A stretch of DNA of 44,588 nt from an uncultured Prevotella sp. (GCA_905233245.1 CAJODK010000013.1:1-44588); one strand, 5' to 3'; positions 33,714 through 43,876 are shown, numbered from the stretch's first letter. The notes: generated by a model not told the origin, from the letters alone. Made by a program: numbers and translations.

Positions 33714-34859
33714 ATGGAAAGCAACTTCGTTGACTACGTGAAAATCAGGTGCCGCTCTGGCAAGGGCGGAAGGGGTTCCATGCACCTCAAGCACGTGAAA
33801 TACAACCCCAACGGTGGTCCTGACGGTGGCGACGGAGGCAACGGAGGCAGTATCATACTGCGAGGCAATCACAACTACTGGACTCTGCTCCACCTTCGCT
33901 TTCAGCGTCATATCTACGCTGAGCACGGTGGCAACGGAGGAAGTGACAAGTGTCACGGTACCAATGGTAAGGACATCTACATCGACGTGCCCTGTGGTAC
34001 CGTGGTTTATAATGCAGAGACAGGCAAGTATGTCTGTGATGTGATGGAAGATGGTCAGGAGGTAGTACTCCTGAAGGGTGGCAGAGGCGGATTGGGCAAT
34101 TTCCAGTTCCGCACCGCTACCAATCAGGCGCCTCGCTATGCGCAACCAGGCGAGCCCATGCAGGAGATGACCGTCATCATGGAGCTCAAGCTTCTGGCTG
34201 ACGTGGGTCTTGTGGGACTGCCCAATGCAGGCAAATCGACACTCCTGTCAAGCCTGTCAGCTGCAAAGCCAAAGATAGCCAACTATCCTTTCACCACTCT
34301 CGAACCCTCGCTGGGCATCGTCAGTTATAGGGACAATCAGTCATTCGTCATGGCCGATATACCAGGTATCATCGAGGGTGCTGCAGAGGGCAAGGGATTG
34401 GGACTGCGCTTCCTAAGGCATATCGAGCGCAACTCCCTGCTACTCTTCATGGTGCCAGGCGATACTGATGACATCAGGAAGGAATACGAACTCCTGCTCA
34501 ACGAACTGCAGAAGTTCAATCCTGAGATGCTGCAGAAGCATCGTGTGCTGGCAGTGACCAAGTGCGACCTGCTCGATGAGGAACTCATAGATATGCTCAA
34601 GCACGACCTGCCCTCTGACCTGCAAGTAGTGTTCATCTCTAGTGTGACCGGCATGGGTATCAACGAACTGAAGGATATCCTCTGGCGTGAACTCAATGCC
34701 GAGTCCAACAAGATACAGGGTGTGATAGCCGAAGATACCCTCGTGCATCGTGACAAGGACCTCAGCGATATGGAGGACGATGGATTCGATGAAGAAGAGG
34801 AAGAAGTAGGAGAGGATATTGACGATATAGAGGAATTAGAAGATTTCGAGTACGTATAA
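33714..34859 (+). CDS. obgE: Obg-family GTPase ObgE/CgtA
   Basis: This 381-residue essential GTPase acts in 50S ribosome assembly and stress control. Residues 1-158 are the Obg fold with glycine-rich loops ([45 protein letters not shown]). The G domain shows [13 protein letters not shown] (near 168), DIPGIIEGA and TKCD (near 284). The C-terminus is a short acidic tail ([20 protein letters not shown]). Its stop overlaps the pgeF start by one base (TAATG). Confidence 0.96.
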   Translation: MESNFVDYVKIRCRSGKGGRGSMHLKHVKYNPNGGPDGGDGGNGGSIILRGNHNYWTLLHLRFQRHIYAEHGGNGGSDKCHGTNGKDIYIDVPCGTVVYNAETGKYVCDVMEDGQEVVLLKGGRGGLGNFQFRTATNQAPRYAQPGEPMQEMTVIMELKLLADVGLVGLPNAGKSTLLSSLSAAKPKIANYPFTTLEPSLGIVSYRDNQSFVMADIPGIIEGAAEGKGLGLRFLRHIERNSLLLFMVPGDTDDIRKEYELLLNELQKFNPEMLQKHRVLAVTKCDLLDEELIDMLKHDLPSDLQVVFISSVTGMGINELKDILWRELNAESNKIQGVIAEDTLVHRDKDLSDMEDDGFDEEEEEVGEDIDDIEELEDFEYV

Positions 34860-35557
34860 TGATATACTACGACCTGGGCAAGGACATACAGGCATTCACC
34901 ACCGACAGGACGATAGGTCGCGAGCCATCGTTGCTCTGTCCCCTGCTTGGCATACCTATGGAGCGCTTCGCTCGTCCTCATCAGGTGCACAGAGACAGCA
35001 TCTACCAGATAGACGAGGCGTTCTTCTCCCTGCCTCATGCTGAGCAACGTGAGCGTCTCGAGAGCATCGATGCTGTCATCTCTGATGTGCGTGGTGCATG
35101 CATCGGTATCAGCACAGCCGACTGTATTCCGGTCATAGTCTATGACTCCGAGCATCACGTGGCAGCAGCCATTCATGCAGGATGGAAGGGTACGGTGCAG
35201 CGCATCGTAGAAAAGGCTATCGACAAACTTCAGGAGCGCTACGACACCAATCCCTCGCTCTGCACCGCAGCCATCGGTCCGGGCATCTCGCAGGAGAGTT
35301 TTGAGGTGGGACAGGAGGTGGTGAGCTGCTTCGAGGAAGCAGGTTTTCCCATGGAGCGATACACCATAATGAGAGAGAAACCACACATAGACCTGAAAGC
35401 GATAAACCGTCAGCAGTTGCTCGACAAAGGCATCAAGGAGCACTGCATCACGGTATCAACGATAGATACATTTACCGATACGCAATACTTCTCGGCGCGA
35501 AGAGAGCAAAGAGGAGACGTGAAATGCGGAAGAATACTAACGGGCTTTGTTTTATGA
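34859..35557 (+). CDS. pgeF: Peptidoglycan editing factor PgeF (YfiH, laccase-domain family)
   Basis: This 232-residue cytoplasmic protein has the family's metal-site motifs: PHQVH (near residue 40), GISTADCIPVIVYD (near 82), AAIHAGWKGTVQRIV (near 101) and AAIGPGISQESFEVG (near 139), and ends with the SARREQRGDVKCGR segment. YfiH in E. coli removes wrongly incorporated residues from peptidoglycan precursors; older names (polyphenol oxidase) describe in vitro activity. It starts at the obgE stop and its own TGA overlaps the start of the regulator gene (ATGA). Confidence 0.92.
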   Translation: MIYYDLGKDIQAFTTDRTIGREPSLLCPLLGIPMERFARPHQVHRDSIYQIDEAFFSLPHAEQRERLESIDAVISDVRGACIGISTADCIPVIVYDSEHHVAAAIHAGWKGTVQRIVEKAIDKLQERYDTNPSLCTAAIGPGISQESFEVGQEVVSCFEEAGFPMERYTIMREKPHIDLKAINRQQLLDKGIKEHCITVSTIDTFTDTQYFSARREQRGDVKCGRILTGFVL

Positions 35558-38088
35558 AGCAACAACTAACTACAAAATTACTAACGTTAACCATCATCCT
35601 TACTCTGGTGCTGGCACTGACTTCGGTGTTGGTATATGCTGACAGGTATTCCCTCACGGAGGAGGATGGTAATCGGTCGTACCGACACACGCACTACGAT
35701 GACCACAATGGTATGTCGCAGTGGCACTCTACTAAGATGCTGCAGGACGAGAAGGGCTTCATGTGGTTTGCCACGTGGAATGGACTCAATCGTTTTGATG
35801 GCTATGAGTTTGCTGTCTTCAAGTCACAGCCTGGTGATGGCAACAACCTCGCTTCAGACCGCATCCGTGGTATGCTATTAGGTGACGATGGTCATATCTA
35901 TTGTGCAGTAAACAATCGCATCTGGCGTTTCAATCTCAAGACATATAAGTTTGAGGATGTCGATGCAGACATCCAAGAGCGCTATCTTGCAAAACTGAGT
36001 GCAGAGAAGGAGGTGTGGCCCAGCAAGGAGATGAACATCAAGGGGCATGTATTCCCTGATGTGAGACAGGTATTGCAGGACACGCAGAAGAATTTCTGGG
36101 TGATGTGTACCTACGGTATCGACAAGGTATCACTCATGCCGCAGGTCACCACTCCACTTAACACCATACCGCAGGATATAGTACGCTGCATGTACATAGA
36201 CCATAAGGGACGTATATGGATTACCACCCGCAATAAGAAGTGTGTTGCAGTACTCGATAAAGATGCTAACCTCATAGGCTACCTTGGCGAGGACTTCAAA
36301 CTGCATAAGGAGATGACGGCTTTCGTCAGCCCTGTCTATATGGTTTATCAGCAGAAGAACGGTACTTTCTGGCTTGGCAGTAAGCCTGATGGACTATACC
36401 GTCTGCATGAGACCAGCGATGGTGTTTTCACATACGACAATTGGCGTGAAGGTACTGTGGCAGAGGCTAAGGATGGCAAGAAACCCAATAGCGGATACAT
36501 ATATGATATAAAGGAGGATGGCAAGGGACGTCTGTGGTTAGCCACTCAGGGCGGAGGCCTCAATCTCATAGAGAACCCAGAGGCAGCTGAACTGAACTTC
36601 AAGAACTACAGCAATGTGATGAAGAGTTATCCACAGATAGCAGCCCAACTGCGTCGAGTGGAGATAGTGGGCGATACCCTCCTGCTCGCTACCTCTACTG
36701 ATGGATTCCTCGTAGTACAGGGACTGAAGGGCAAACCTGCAGATTTGAAGTTCCGCATCCACACACGTGAGGCGCAGAGAGCCAAGAGTTTGTCAAGCAG
36801 CGCTTTGATGGATATGCTCTTTGACCGTAAGGGACGCCTCTTCCTTTCTACAGAGAGTGGTGGTGTGGAGATGCTCGAAACCAATGACCTGACTGCAGAG
36901 CAATTAGAGTTTTGCCACTTCAATACATCCAATGGTATGGGTTCTGATGCGGCCCTTGCTATGGCAGAGGTGGGTGACGAGATACTTGTGCAGTGCAATA
37001 ATCAGGTGACACGCATCAATGCTGATACCAATGTCAAGGAGAACTTCAATGACCTCTTCTTTACGATGGAATCGCGTTTTTCTGATGCAGAACCTCTCCT
37101 ACTCAAGAATGGCATGTGGCTTCTCTCTTTGGAGACAGGCGTGCTGATGATACCTGAGACATCATTCCATCATCATCAATATATCCCACGGCTGGTCCTT
37201 ACCTCCGTCTCTATTCCAGGCAAACCAGTGGAATATGCTGCAGAGAATAGTGATACGATTCGTCTGAGGAGCAATGAGCGAGACGTGATTATCAACTATG
37301 CCGCTCTGGACTTCACGGAGAATGCTCATATCAAGTATGTCACACGCATCACCGAGGAGCGCAGTTGGTGGGAGAGTGAGGATACTGAGGAATGGAGCAC
37401 ACCGCGAGAGAGTCGTAGTACAGGCCTGTACAATATGGAGCCTGGTACATATATATTCGAGGTACGCTCTACCAATGCCGAGGGACTTTGGGTCAATAAT
37501 GTGCGTAAGGTTACCATCATCGTGGAGCCTACTTTCTGGGAGGCATGGTATGGTATGCTCATCGGTTGGCTCATCATAATAGGCATCATAGTGGGCGTCA
37601 CCTACATTGTTATATATATACGCAATCTGCGACACCAGCGTGAGGAGAATCTGCAGGCCTACCTCAAACTCATCTCTGCACAGGAGAAAGAGAAAGAAGA
37701 TGGTATTGAGGAGAGTGCAGAGGAAACAGGAGAGAACACCGTCGTAATGGCACACCTCAATGAGGAGGATGAGGCCTTCATGCGACGACTGATGGACTTC
37801 ATTGATAAGAATATCTCCAATGGTAACGCTGGCGTGGAGGATATGGCAGATGCCACAGCTACGTCGCGCTCCAGCCTCAATCGCAAGATGCGCCAGATTC
37901 TTGGTGTTACGCCAGCTGACTTCCTGCGTGAGGCGCGTATCAAGAAGGCCTGTCAGATGTTGGAGAAGGGCAATAAAGGAGTCAATGATATCGCCTATGC
38001 CTGCGGTTTCTCCGACCCTAAGTACTTCTCTAAGGTATTCAAGACCTCAATGGGCCTCTCGCCAAGCGAATACCGACTGGCAAACTAA
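35554..38088 (+). CDS. Membrane-spanning sensor regulator: propeller, Y_Y_Y, TM, AraC-type HTH, no kinase
   Basis: The 844-residue protein starts at the ATG overlapping the pgeF stop. It has a signal anchor (residues about 8-28), then two-component-regulator propeller repeats (MLQDEKGFMWFATWNGLNRF near 65, DHKGRIWITTRNK, EDGKGRLWLATQGGGLNLIE, FDRKGRLFLSTESGGVEML), a Y_Y_Y domain (near 560-660) and one transmembrane helix (about 665-690). After only about 50 charged, coiled-coil-like residues comes a C-terminal AraC HTH (about 742-844; ATSRSSLNRKMRQILGVTPA, FSDPKYFSKVFKTSMGLSPS). HisKA, HATPase and receiver domains of normal hybrid sensors (over 1300 residues) are missing. It probably senses pectic oligosaccharides in the periplasm and activates the flanking pectin genes directly. 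Confidence 0.9.
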   Translation: MKQQLTTKLLTLTIILTLVLALTSVLVYADRYSLTEEDGNRSYRHTHYDDHNGMSQWHSTKMLQDEKGFMWFATWNGLNRFDGYEFAVFKSQPGDGNNLASDRIRGMLLGDDGHIYCAVNNRIWRFNLKTYKFEDVDADIQERYLAKLSAEKEVWPSKEMNIKGHVFPDVRQVLQDTQKNFWVMCTYGIDKVSLMPQVTTPLNTIPQDIVRCMYIDHKGRIWITTRNKKCVAVLDKDANLIGYLGEDFKLHKEMTAFVSPVYMVYQQKNGTFWLGSKPDGLYRLHETSDGVFTYDNWREGTVAEAKDGKKPNSGYIYDIKEDGKGRLWLATQGGGLNLIENPEAAELNFKNYSNVMKSYPQIAAQLRRVEIVGDTLLLATSTDGFLVVQGLKGKPADLKFRIHTREAQRAKSLSSSALMDMLFDRKGRLFLSTESGGVEMLETNDLTAEQLEFCHFNTSNGMGSDAALAMAEVGDEILVQCNNQVTRINADTNVKENFNDLFFTMESRFSDAEPLLLKNGMWLLSLETGVLMIPETSFHHHQYIPRLVLTSVSIPGKPVEYAAENSDTIRLRSNERDVIINYAALDFTENAHIKYVTRITEERSWWESEDTEEWSTPRESRSTGLYNMEPGTYIFEVRSTNAEGLWVNNVRKVTIIVEPTFWEAWYGMLIGWLIIIGIIVGVTYIVIYIRNLRHQREENLQAYLKLISAQEKEKEDGIEESAEETGENTVVMAHLNEEDEAFMRRLMDFIDKNISNGNAGVEDMADATATSRSSLNRKMRQILGVTPADFLREARIKKACQMLEKGNKGVNDIAYACGFSDPKYFSKVFKTSMGLSPSEYRLAN

Positions 38089-38112
38089 GTCGTTTGACAC
38101 AAATTTACCCCA

Positions 38113-38140
38113 TAAAGTGGTGCAATTTTGCACCACTTTA
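38113..38140 (+). terminator. Intrinsic terminator after the regulator gene
   Basis: TAAAGTGGTGCAA (38113-38125) and TTGCACCACTTTA (38128-38140) form a perfect 13-bp stem followed by a T-rich run to about 38149. It lies 24 bp past the regulator stop. Confidence 0.85.
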
Positions 38141-38165
38141 TTTTTATTTGCCCCTCATTTGGTCG

Positions 38166-38193
38166 CTTTTTGTAACCCCCGCCTTACAAAAAG
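38166..38193. promoter_or_regulatory. Inverted repeat upstream of the esterase gene, candidate activator site
   Basis: CTTTTTGTAA (38166-38175) and TTACAAAAAG (38184-38193) flank a C-rich 8-bp spacer, 4 bp before the -7 element. The position suits an activator of the downstream gene, possibly the AraC-type regulator next door. No exact copy is present before susC, only a weak resemblance near 21174-21188. Confidence 0.45.
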
Positions 38194-38197
38194 TCCG

Positions 38198-38205
38198 TAC
38201 CTTTG
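38198..38205 (+). promoter_or_regulatory. -7 element of the esterase gene
   Basis: TACCTTTG matches TAnnTTTG, 52 bp before the ATG at 38258. No TTG lies at 19-21 bp, so the promoter likely needs an activator. Confidence 0.6.
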
Positions 38206-38257
38206 CACCCAGAGAATTTTCGATAAAACTAATAACAACTAACTAATCAAACATCAA

Positions 38258-41200
38258 ATGAACTTTAAGACAAAACATTTCGTTATGTTCATGCTCGCGT
38301 TCCTTTTAATGTTACCGTGCATGAGTGTAAGTGCGAAGAAAGTTCACACGTTGGGTGACTCAACTATGGCACCCTACGACCCAGAATCAACCAACACTCG
38401 CGGTTGGGGAATGTACTTCGGTAACTTCCTCACGAATGGTTGGACCAGTGTGAACTACGCAAAAGGCGGCCGTGACTCTCGTGCCGGCTACAATGAGTTA
38501 TGGCAGAATGCCAAGAACAACGTTGAGGAGGGCGACTATGTGCTCATCCAGTTTGCTCACAACGACACGCAGTATGGTGGTATGGACAATCTGCAACTGC
38601 AGGAATACTACACCAAGATAGGTGATGCAACCAATGCCGCTGCTGTTAAGAAGGATGGTCGTGGTACTATTCCTTCCTCTACCTATAAGGAGTGTCTTAA
38701 GCAGATTATCGACGCAGTGAAGGAGAAGAAAGCCATTCCTGTGCTCGTGTCTGCTGTTTGCCGCTGCTACTTCACCAATGGCGTAGCGCCTATTACCCGC
38801 AGTGGCCGCCATGATATGGGCGACAAGTATCAGATCCTGACAGAGAATGGTCCAGTCAATGGCCAGAAGTTGGCTGAGGATGACCATTCTTACGATTTCA
38901 CCTACCAGATGGCACAGCTTGCCAGGGAGGAGAATGTGGCTTATATAGACATGACTGCCGCTACTAAGGATCTCTATGAGAGTTATGGTACATACGACAA
39001 GTGCTATGCTGCACTCTTCGAGAAGGGTGGTGAGGCAGACAATACTCACTACAACACCACAGGTGCTCTCACTGCTGCACGTCTCTGCGCTCAGCTGATG
39101 AAGGATCAGGGCATGCTGACAGATGCCATCGAGATTGCTACAGACCTCGCTATGAATCCTTCTTCTATTGACTTAGGTGAGGGATATCTCGGCAAATCTG
39201 CTATGAAGGAGATTACACTCAGCGGTTTGGGACTCAATCCTTCTACTGGCACTATCCAGCTTACTGGCTCAGAGAACATCATGCTCTCTACTGACAAGCA
39301 GAACTGGAGCAGTTCTCTTGAGGTAGACTACCAGAACGGTACTATCATACAGTCTTTCTATGCACGTGTAAGCCTTACTGCTGTTGGTCAGTTCAACGGC
39401 ACTGTGACTGCTACAATAGGTGACAAGAGCGTAGAGACACCTGTTACCATTAATGTAGTAGAACTCGGCGGTGGTGACCCATTCACTGTAAACTGGACTC
39501 TCAACGGTACCGACAAGGAGAATTACACCACCTCTGGTACAGGCTCAGTGTCTGCTGCCAATGTTAAGTATGAAGGTCTTGAGACCTATGGCTACGTAAA
39601 CGGCTATGGTGCGCTCATCGCTCCTACTGGTTCTACGGGTACATGGCCAACTGCTGCCATTGACGACCAGAACCAGTATGTAGAGTTCACTGTTACTGCT
39701 CCTGACGGTCGTAAGCTCGACATCAGCAGCATCGCAATGAAGATTAAGGCACAGGGCGGTGGTTCGCTTCAGTGCCATGCATACTATTCTACTGATGGTT
39801 TCGTAACTCGCAAGACTATATTCTCTACCAGTGCAGCTCTGACAAGCACTTGGAACGAGATAAGCAATAGCGATGTTATAAAGCTTGAGGAAGGCGACCA
39901 GTTGAAGATTCGTGTATATCCTTGGTCTGGCTCTGTTGACAATGGTCGCTGGATATGTATCTCTGACGTAGTTGTCAGCGGTCAGTCTAAGGACGCAGCT
40001 GGTGTCAACATTACTGGCTCTATCTCTTATGCCCTTGACAAGGGAGGACTCAATCAGGGCAGCGATGCTGTTATGGATCCAGAGACTCTCAGCGCAGGTT
40101 TCGCTGGTATGTCATGGACTGCAGGCAGTCAACTGACAGTGTCAGGTACCACAGTCTATCAGGGTGCTGATGGTGCTAAGACCACTCAGACTACTGTAGC
40201 CAACAAATCTGGTTCACAGACAGCAGGCTCTGAAAGCGCAGACAATACTCTCACTCTCACCCTCACTCCAGAGGATGGTTTTACCTTCGTTCCTACAAAG
40301 GTATCATTCGAGGCTGCTCGCTACGGTACTGACGGCGGCTACATAGGTTGCAGCATACAGGGCAAGGAAGAGAAGGTGACTCTTGTTACTAATGGAGATG
40401 TAAACCGCAGTGGTAAGAGTAAGCCGATAGCTTCATTCGGTTATACTGTAGATGGTGTAAGTGCTGATGCAGATAATCCACTGAAACTGAACTTCTCATT
40501 CCAGACAATGAATGATAGCAAGAATATGGGTATCTCTAACGTGGTGATAGAAGGTCAGCTCGTTGGTGCTGCTGCACAGGTAACGAAATATGCACTCACA
40601 ACTCAGATTACTCCTTCTTCAGAGGCTGGTTCTATCTCTCGTGACCCAGACTTGGAGCAGTATAAGGAGAACACTCAGGTAACGCTCAAGGCTACCAAGA
40701 ACTTCGGTTATAAGTTTAAGGAATGGCAGGATGCAACAGGTGCAACGGTTTCTACCGATGCAGAGACAACCGTTACCATGGATGCAGAAAAGACCATGAA
40801 GGCAGTGGAGGCTGTTCCTGTATATACAGTTACCACCAAGGTAGCTAACGACGCGGAGCGTGACGGACTGGGCAGCATAACCCTTACTCCTAACGACCAC
40901 GACGGAAAGTATGAGGCTGGCACGCAGATTACTGCCGTTGCCAACGAGAGCAAGATTATCAAGTTCACCAACTGGGAAGACAACAGCGCAACTGTTTCAC
41001 GTCAGATTACGGTGAATGAGGATATGACCATCACTGCAAACTACGAGTTGCAGGACTTCATCGCTGTGTTCGACGCAAGCAAGACAGCAGACTGGATCTA
41101 CGAAGGCAAACCTTTCTCTGCTGACGAAGTATGGGATGCTAACCGCAATGCACAGAGTTGCATAGTAAAGTTGTCTGACGGCTCTTTGCTTTATACAAAT

Positions 41201-43876
41201 GATGGTAAGACGGTAGGTAACCAAGGTACCCCTGTAGTGCGTAATCGTAATGATGGAATAGTAACTGCAGACAAGAGCATCAATGGTCTCTATCAGAATG
41301 GTTACAACACTGCAGAGATAGCATGGCAGTATAAGTTCTCTACCGTAGGCTTCACCTCTGCAAAGTTCGTGGCTGAGATGGCTGCCAAGAATGCTGCTAC
41401 GGCAAACTGGAAGGCTCAGATATCTATTGATGGCAAAACATACGCTGATCTTGGCGAGGCATGGACAGTGACAGCAAGCGCAAAGAAAGAACTGAACTTC
41501 GATTTACCAGCTGGCAAGGAGACAGTATATGTTCGTATCATGGGTGTTGGCACAGATTTGCTTTCCGACAAATATACCTTTACAGCAGGCACGTTCTGCG
41601 GACTGGATTATGCTACCAACTCTGAGTCTGGTGTGGGTAACGTGTATGTCCTTGGCGAGGCAGTGGTTGTAGCTGACGAGGAAGCACCAGTTATTACAGC
41701 AACTATACCGACAGACAATGCTACCAACGTAAGTGCTTCAGGACGTATCACTATTACATTTGATGAGCGCATAGAGAGTGCTAACAGCAATGGTGCAGTA
41801 ACACTTAACGATATCGTGCTCACTCCTACATGGAGCAGCCGCAGCGTAAGCTTCGACTACTCTGCACTCGACTACAGCACGGCATATACCTTCACAATGC
41901 CTGCCAACTACGTGCAGGACAAGTCTGGCAACAAGTATGCTGAGCCTGTTACCATCAACTTCACCACTATGACCCGTCCTACAGTGACCAAGGCTCTGTA
42001 TGACTTCATCGTGCCAGATGACGGTACCATTGACGAGGCTCTTGCTGCAGCAAACAATCGTGAGGACAAGACAGTGCGCTACCGCGTGTTCATCAAGAAC
42101 AGCGATGAGCCATACGTATTCCACCCAGAAGGCACCGTAACTGGTGGCGACAACAACACGTACGACAACCCGACATCAGTGCTCACAGCCTCTAACACCA
42201 GCTTCATAGGCGAGAGCATCGAGGGCGTGGTACTTACCAACGTGACACCAGCCGCAACATGGGACAACGGCTTCGGCATTGCTTGTCCGCTTGAGGGTAT
42301 CGGTAAGGGTGACGTGCTCCAGATTAAGGGTGAGAACAGTTACTTCCAGAACCTCACCATCAAGACTTCTATGGGTGACGCTCACGGACGTGACATAGCT
42401 GTCAACGACCAGTCTAACCGCACCATCTTCAAGGACGCTCAGCTCTGGGGCTATCAGGACACATACGTGTCAAACAACCAGAACGGTAAGTTCTACTTCG
42501 AGGGTGGCGTGATACGCGGACGTACCGACTACATGTGCGGTAAGGGCGACGTATATTATAATAAGGTGACACTGCGCCAGGTAGCATCAGGCTATGCAGC
42601 AGTACCTTCACAGCCTAAGCAGTATGGCTACATATACCAGAGCTGTAAGATTATCGGCGACTCCAACAGTGGCGTTGACGGCACCTACACACTCGGTCGT
42701 CCTTGGGGCAAGGGCACACCAATAGCCCTCTTCATCGACACAGAGATGGAGGTTCAGCCATCAAAGGTAGGTTGGAGCGAAATGAGCGGTGGCTATCCAA
42801 AGCGCTTCGCTGAGTATGGTTCTCACACTCCATCTGGTGCTGCAGTTAGCACTGAGGGTCGTAAGACGCAGTATGATGCTTACGACGATTACAACAAGGA
42901 AACAGGCGTTTACACCAACCGTCGTATTGAGACCTGTGACCCAATCCTCACAGCTGAGGAGGCTGCAGTACCTACACTGGCTGCAGTAATGGGTCAGGAT
43001 GACGAATGGCAGCCTGCACTGCTCACTGAGCAGGCACCTGTGCCTACAGACGTTGCACAGTCTGGATTCGTTCTCTCATGGACAGGTAGCGAATATGCTT
43101 TGCTCTATGCTATCGTGAAGGATGGTCAGGTGATTGACTTCACTACCGAAAGTGAATATACTCTTACAGAGAATGGTGAATATGCAGTTCGTGCTGCCAA
43201 TGAGATGGGTGGTCTGAGTGCAGCTTCTGATGCCATCACTGTTAGTGATATCAATAAGGTAGAGCCTATTGAGGAAGAAAAGACTGTCGATCTACCTACC
43301 ACAGGTGTTGTGACCAACACTGTTGTTGATGATGTATATTATAATCTCGACACCAATAGTTCAAGCAGTGACGACGATGGTAGCTATCTCTCCATTGGTC
43401 AGACTACCGACATGTCTTCTATCGAAGATATGAAGCCAGGTTCTACTGACATCAAGGACAACTTCAATGGTATGATTCTGATGGTAGGAGAGGGCTCAGG
43501 TAAGATCTCCGTCAGCGCTAAGACTGAGGGTAATGCAAAGCTCGCTGTTAAGGTAGGCAATGGTGCTCCTACTACGGCGCAGAAGACTACTAAGGGTGAC
43601 GTAGAGGTTAACTACAATGTATCAGAGGATACCTACGTGTACATCTACAGCGAGGGTACCAGCAGTGGTCAGAATGCCATCGCCTTCTGGTTCAACAATA
43701 TTACTGATGACGCTCAGGTCAAGATATATGGTATCACGGTAACACCTGAGACAACGGCAGTCGGCAATATTAGCGCTAACGGTAACTCTGGCATTGACGA
43801 CAGTTCACTCAAGGTTATCAAGAACGGTAAGTTGTACATTGGTGACTACAATGTCTCCGGACATAGAGTGAAGTAA
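38258..43876 (+). CDS. Secreted CE12-type acetylesterase / CE8-type pectin methylesterase fusion
   Basis: The 1872-residue protein has a signal peptide ending SVSAKK. Residues about 27-285 are an SGNH esterase of the rhamnogalacturonan acetylesterase type (HTLGDSTMAPY, YAKGGRDSR, LIQFAHND and the Asp-His pair in EADNTHYNTTGA). Beta-sandwich modules follow; residues about 777-931 resemble divergent InlB repeats (KATKNFGYKFKEWQDATGAT; ITVNEDMTITANYEL), and about 1145-1237 is a Big_5 domain (TIPTDNATNVSASGRITITF). Residues about 1247-1587 are a CE8 beta-helix: LWGYQDTYVS, GRTDYMCGKGDVY and TLGRPWGKGTP carry the two aspartates and the arginine. A FnIII-like piece and a tail (KVIKNGKLYIGDYNVSGHRV) end it. 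It would deacetylate and demethylate pectin, preparing it for PL1. Confidence 0.92.
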   Translation: MNFKTKHFVMFMLAFLLMLPCMSVSAKKVHTLGDSTMAPYDPESTNTRGWGMYFGNFLTNGWTSVNYAKGGRDSRAGYNELWQNAKNNVEEGDYVLIQFAHNDTQYGGMDNLQLQEYYTKIGDATNAAAVKKDGRGTIPSSTYKECLKQIIDAVKEKKAIPVLVSAVCRCYFTNGVAPITRSGRHDMGDKYQILTENGPVNGQKLAEDDHSYDFTYQMAQLAREENVAYIDMTAATKDLYESYGTYDKCYAALFEKGGEADNTHYNTTGALTAARLCAQLMKDQGMLTDAIEIATDLAMNPSSIDLGEGYLGKSAMKEITLSGLGLNPSTGTIQLTGSENIMLSTDKQNWSSSLEVDYQNGTIIQSFYARVSLTAVGQFNGTVTATIGDKSVETPVTINVVELGGGDPFTVNWTLNGTDKENYTTSGTGSVSAANVKYEGLETYGYVNGYGALIAPTGSTGTWPTAAIDDQNQYVEFTVTAPDGRKLDISSIAMKIKAQGGGSLQCHAYYSTDGFVTRKTIFSTSAALTSTWNEISNSDVIKLEEGDQLKIRVYPWSGSVDNGRWICISDVVVSGQSKDAAGVNITGSISYALDKGGLNQGSDAVMDPETLSAGFAGMSWTAGSQLTVSGTTVYQGADGAKTTQTTVANKSGSQTAGSESADNTLTLTLTPEDGFTFVPTKVSFEAARYGTDGGYIGCSIQGKEEKVTLVTNGDVNRSGKSKPIASFGYTVDGVSADADNPLKLNFSFQTMNDSKNMGISNVVIEGQLVGAAAQVTKYALTTQITPSSEAGSISRDPDLEQYKENTQVTLKATKNFGYKFKEWQDATGATVSTDAETTVTMDAEKTMKAVEAVPVYTVTTKVANDAERDGLGSITLTPNDHDGKYEAGTQITAVANESKIIKFTNWEDNSATVSRQITVNEDMTITANYELQDFIAVFDASKTADWIYEGKPFSADEVWDANRNAQSCIVKLSDGSLLYTNDGKTVGNQGTPVVRNRNDGIVTADKSINGLYQNGYNTAEIAWQYKFSTVGFTSAKFVAEMAAKNAATANWKAQISIDGKTYADLGEAWTVTASAKKELNFDLPAGKETVYVRIMGVGTDLLSDKYTFTAGTFCGLDYATNSESGVGNVYVLGEAVVVADEEAPVITATIPTDNATNVSASGRITITFDERIESANSNGAVTLNDIVLTPTWSSRSVSFDYSALDYSTAYTFTMPANYVQDKSGNKYAEPVTINFTTMTRPTVTKALYDFIVPDDGTIDEALAAANNREDKTVRYRVFIKNSDEPYVFHPEGTVTGGDNNTYDNPTSVLTASNTSFIGESIEGVVLTNVTPAATWDNGFGIACPLEGIGKGDVLQIKGENSYFQNLTIKTSMGDAHGRDIAVNDQSNRTIFKDAQLWGYQDTYVSNNQNGKFYFEGGVIRGRTDYMCGKGDVYYNKVTLRQVASGYAAVPSQPKQYGYIYQSCKIIGDSNSGVDGTYTLGRPWGKGTPIALFIDTEMEVQPSKVGWSEMSGGYPKRFAEYGSHTPSGAAVSTEGRKTQYDAYDDYNKETGVYTNRRIETCDPILTAEEAAVPTLAAVMGQDDEWQPALLTEQAPVPTDVAQSGFVLSWTGSEYALLYAIVKDGQVIDFTTESEYTLTENGEYAVRAANEMGGLSAASDAITVSDINKVEPIEEEKTVDLPTTGVVTNTVVDDVYYNLDTNSSSSDDDGSYLSIGQTTDMSSIEDMKPGSTDIKDNFNGMILMVGEGSGKISVSAKTEGNAKLAVKVGNGAPTTAQKTTKGDVEVNYNVSEDTYVYIYSEGTSSGQNAIAFWFNNITDDAQVKIYGITVTPETTAVGNISANGNSGIDDSSLKVIKNGKLYIGDYNVSGHRVK

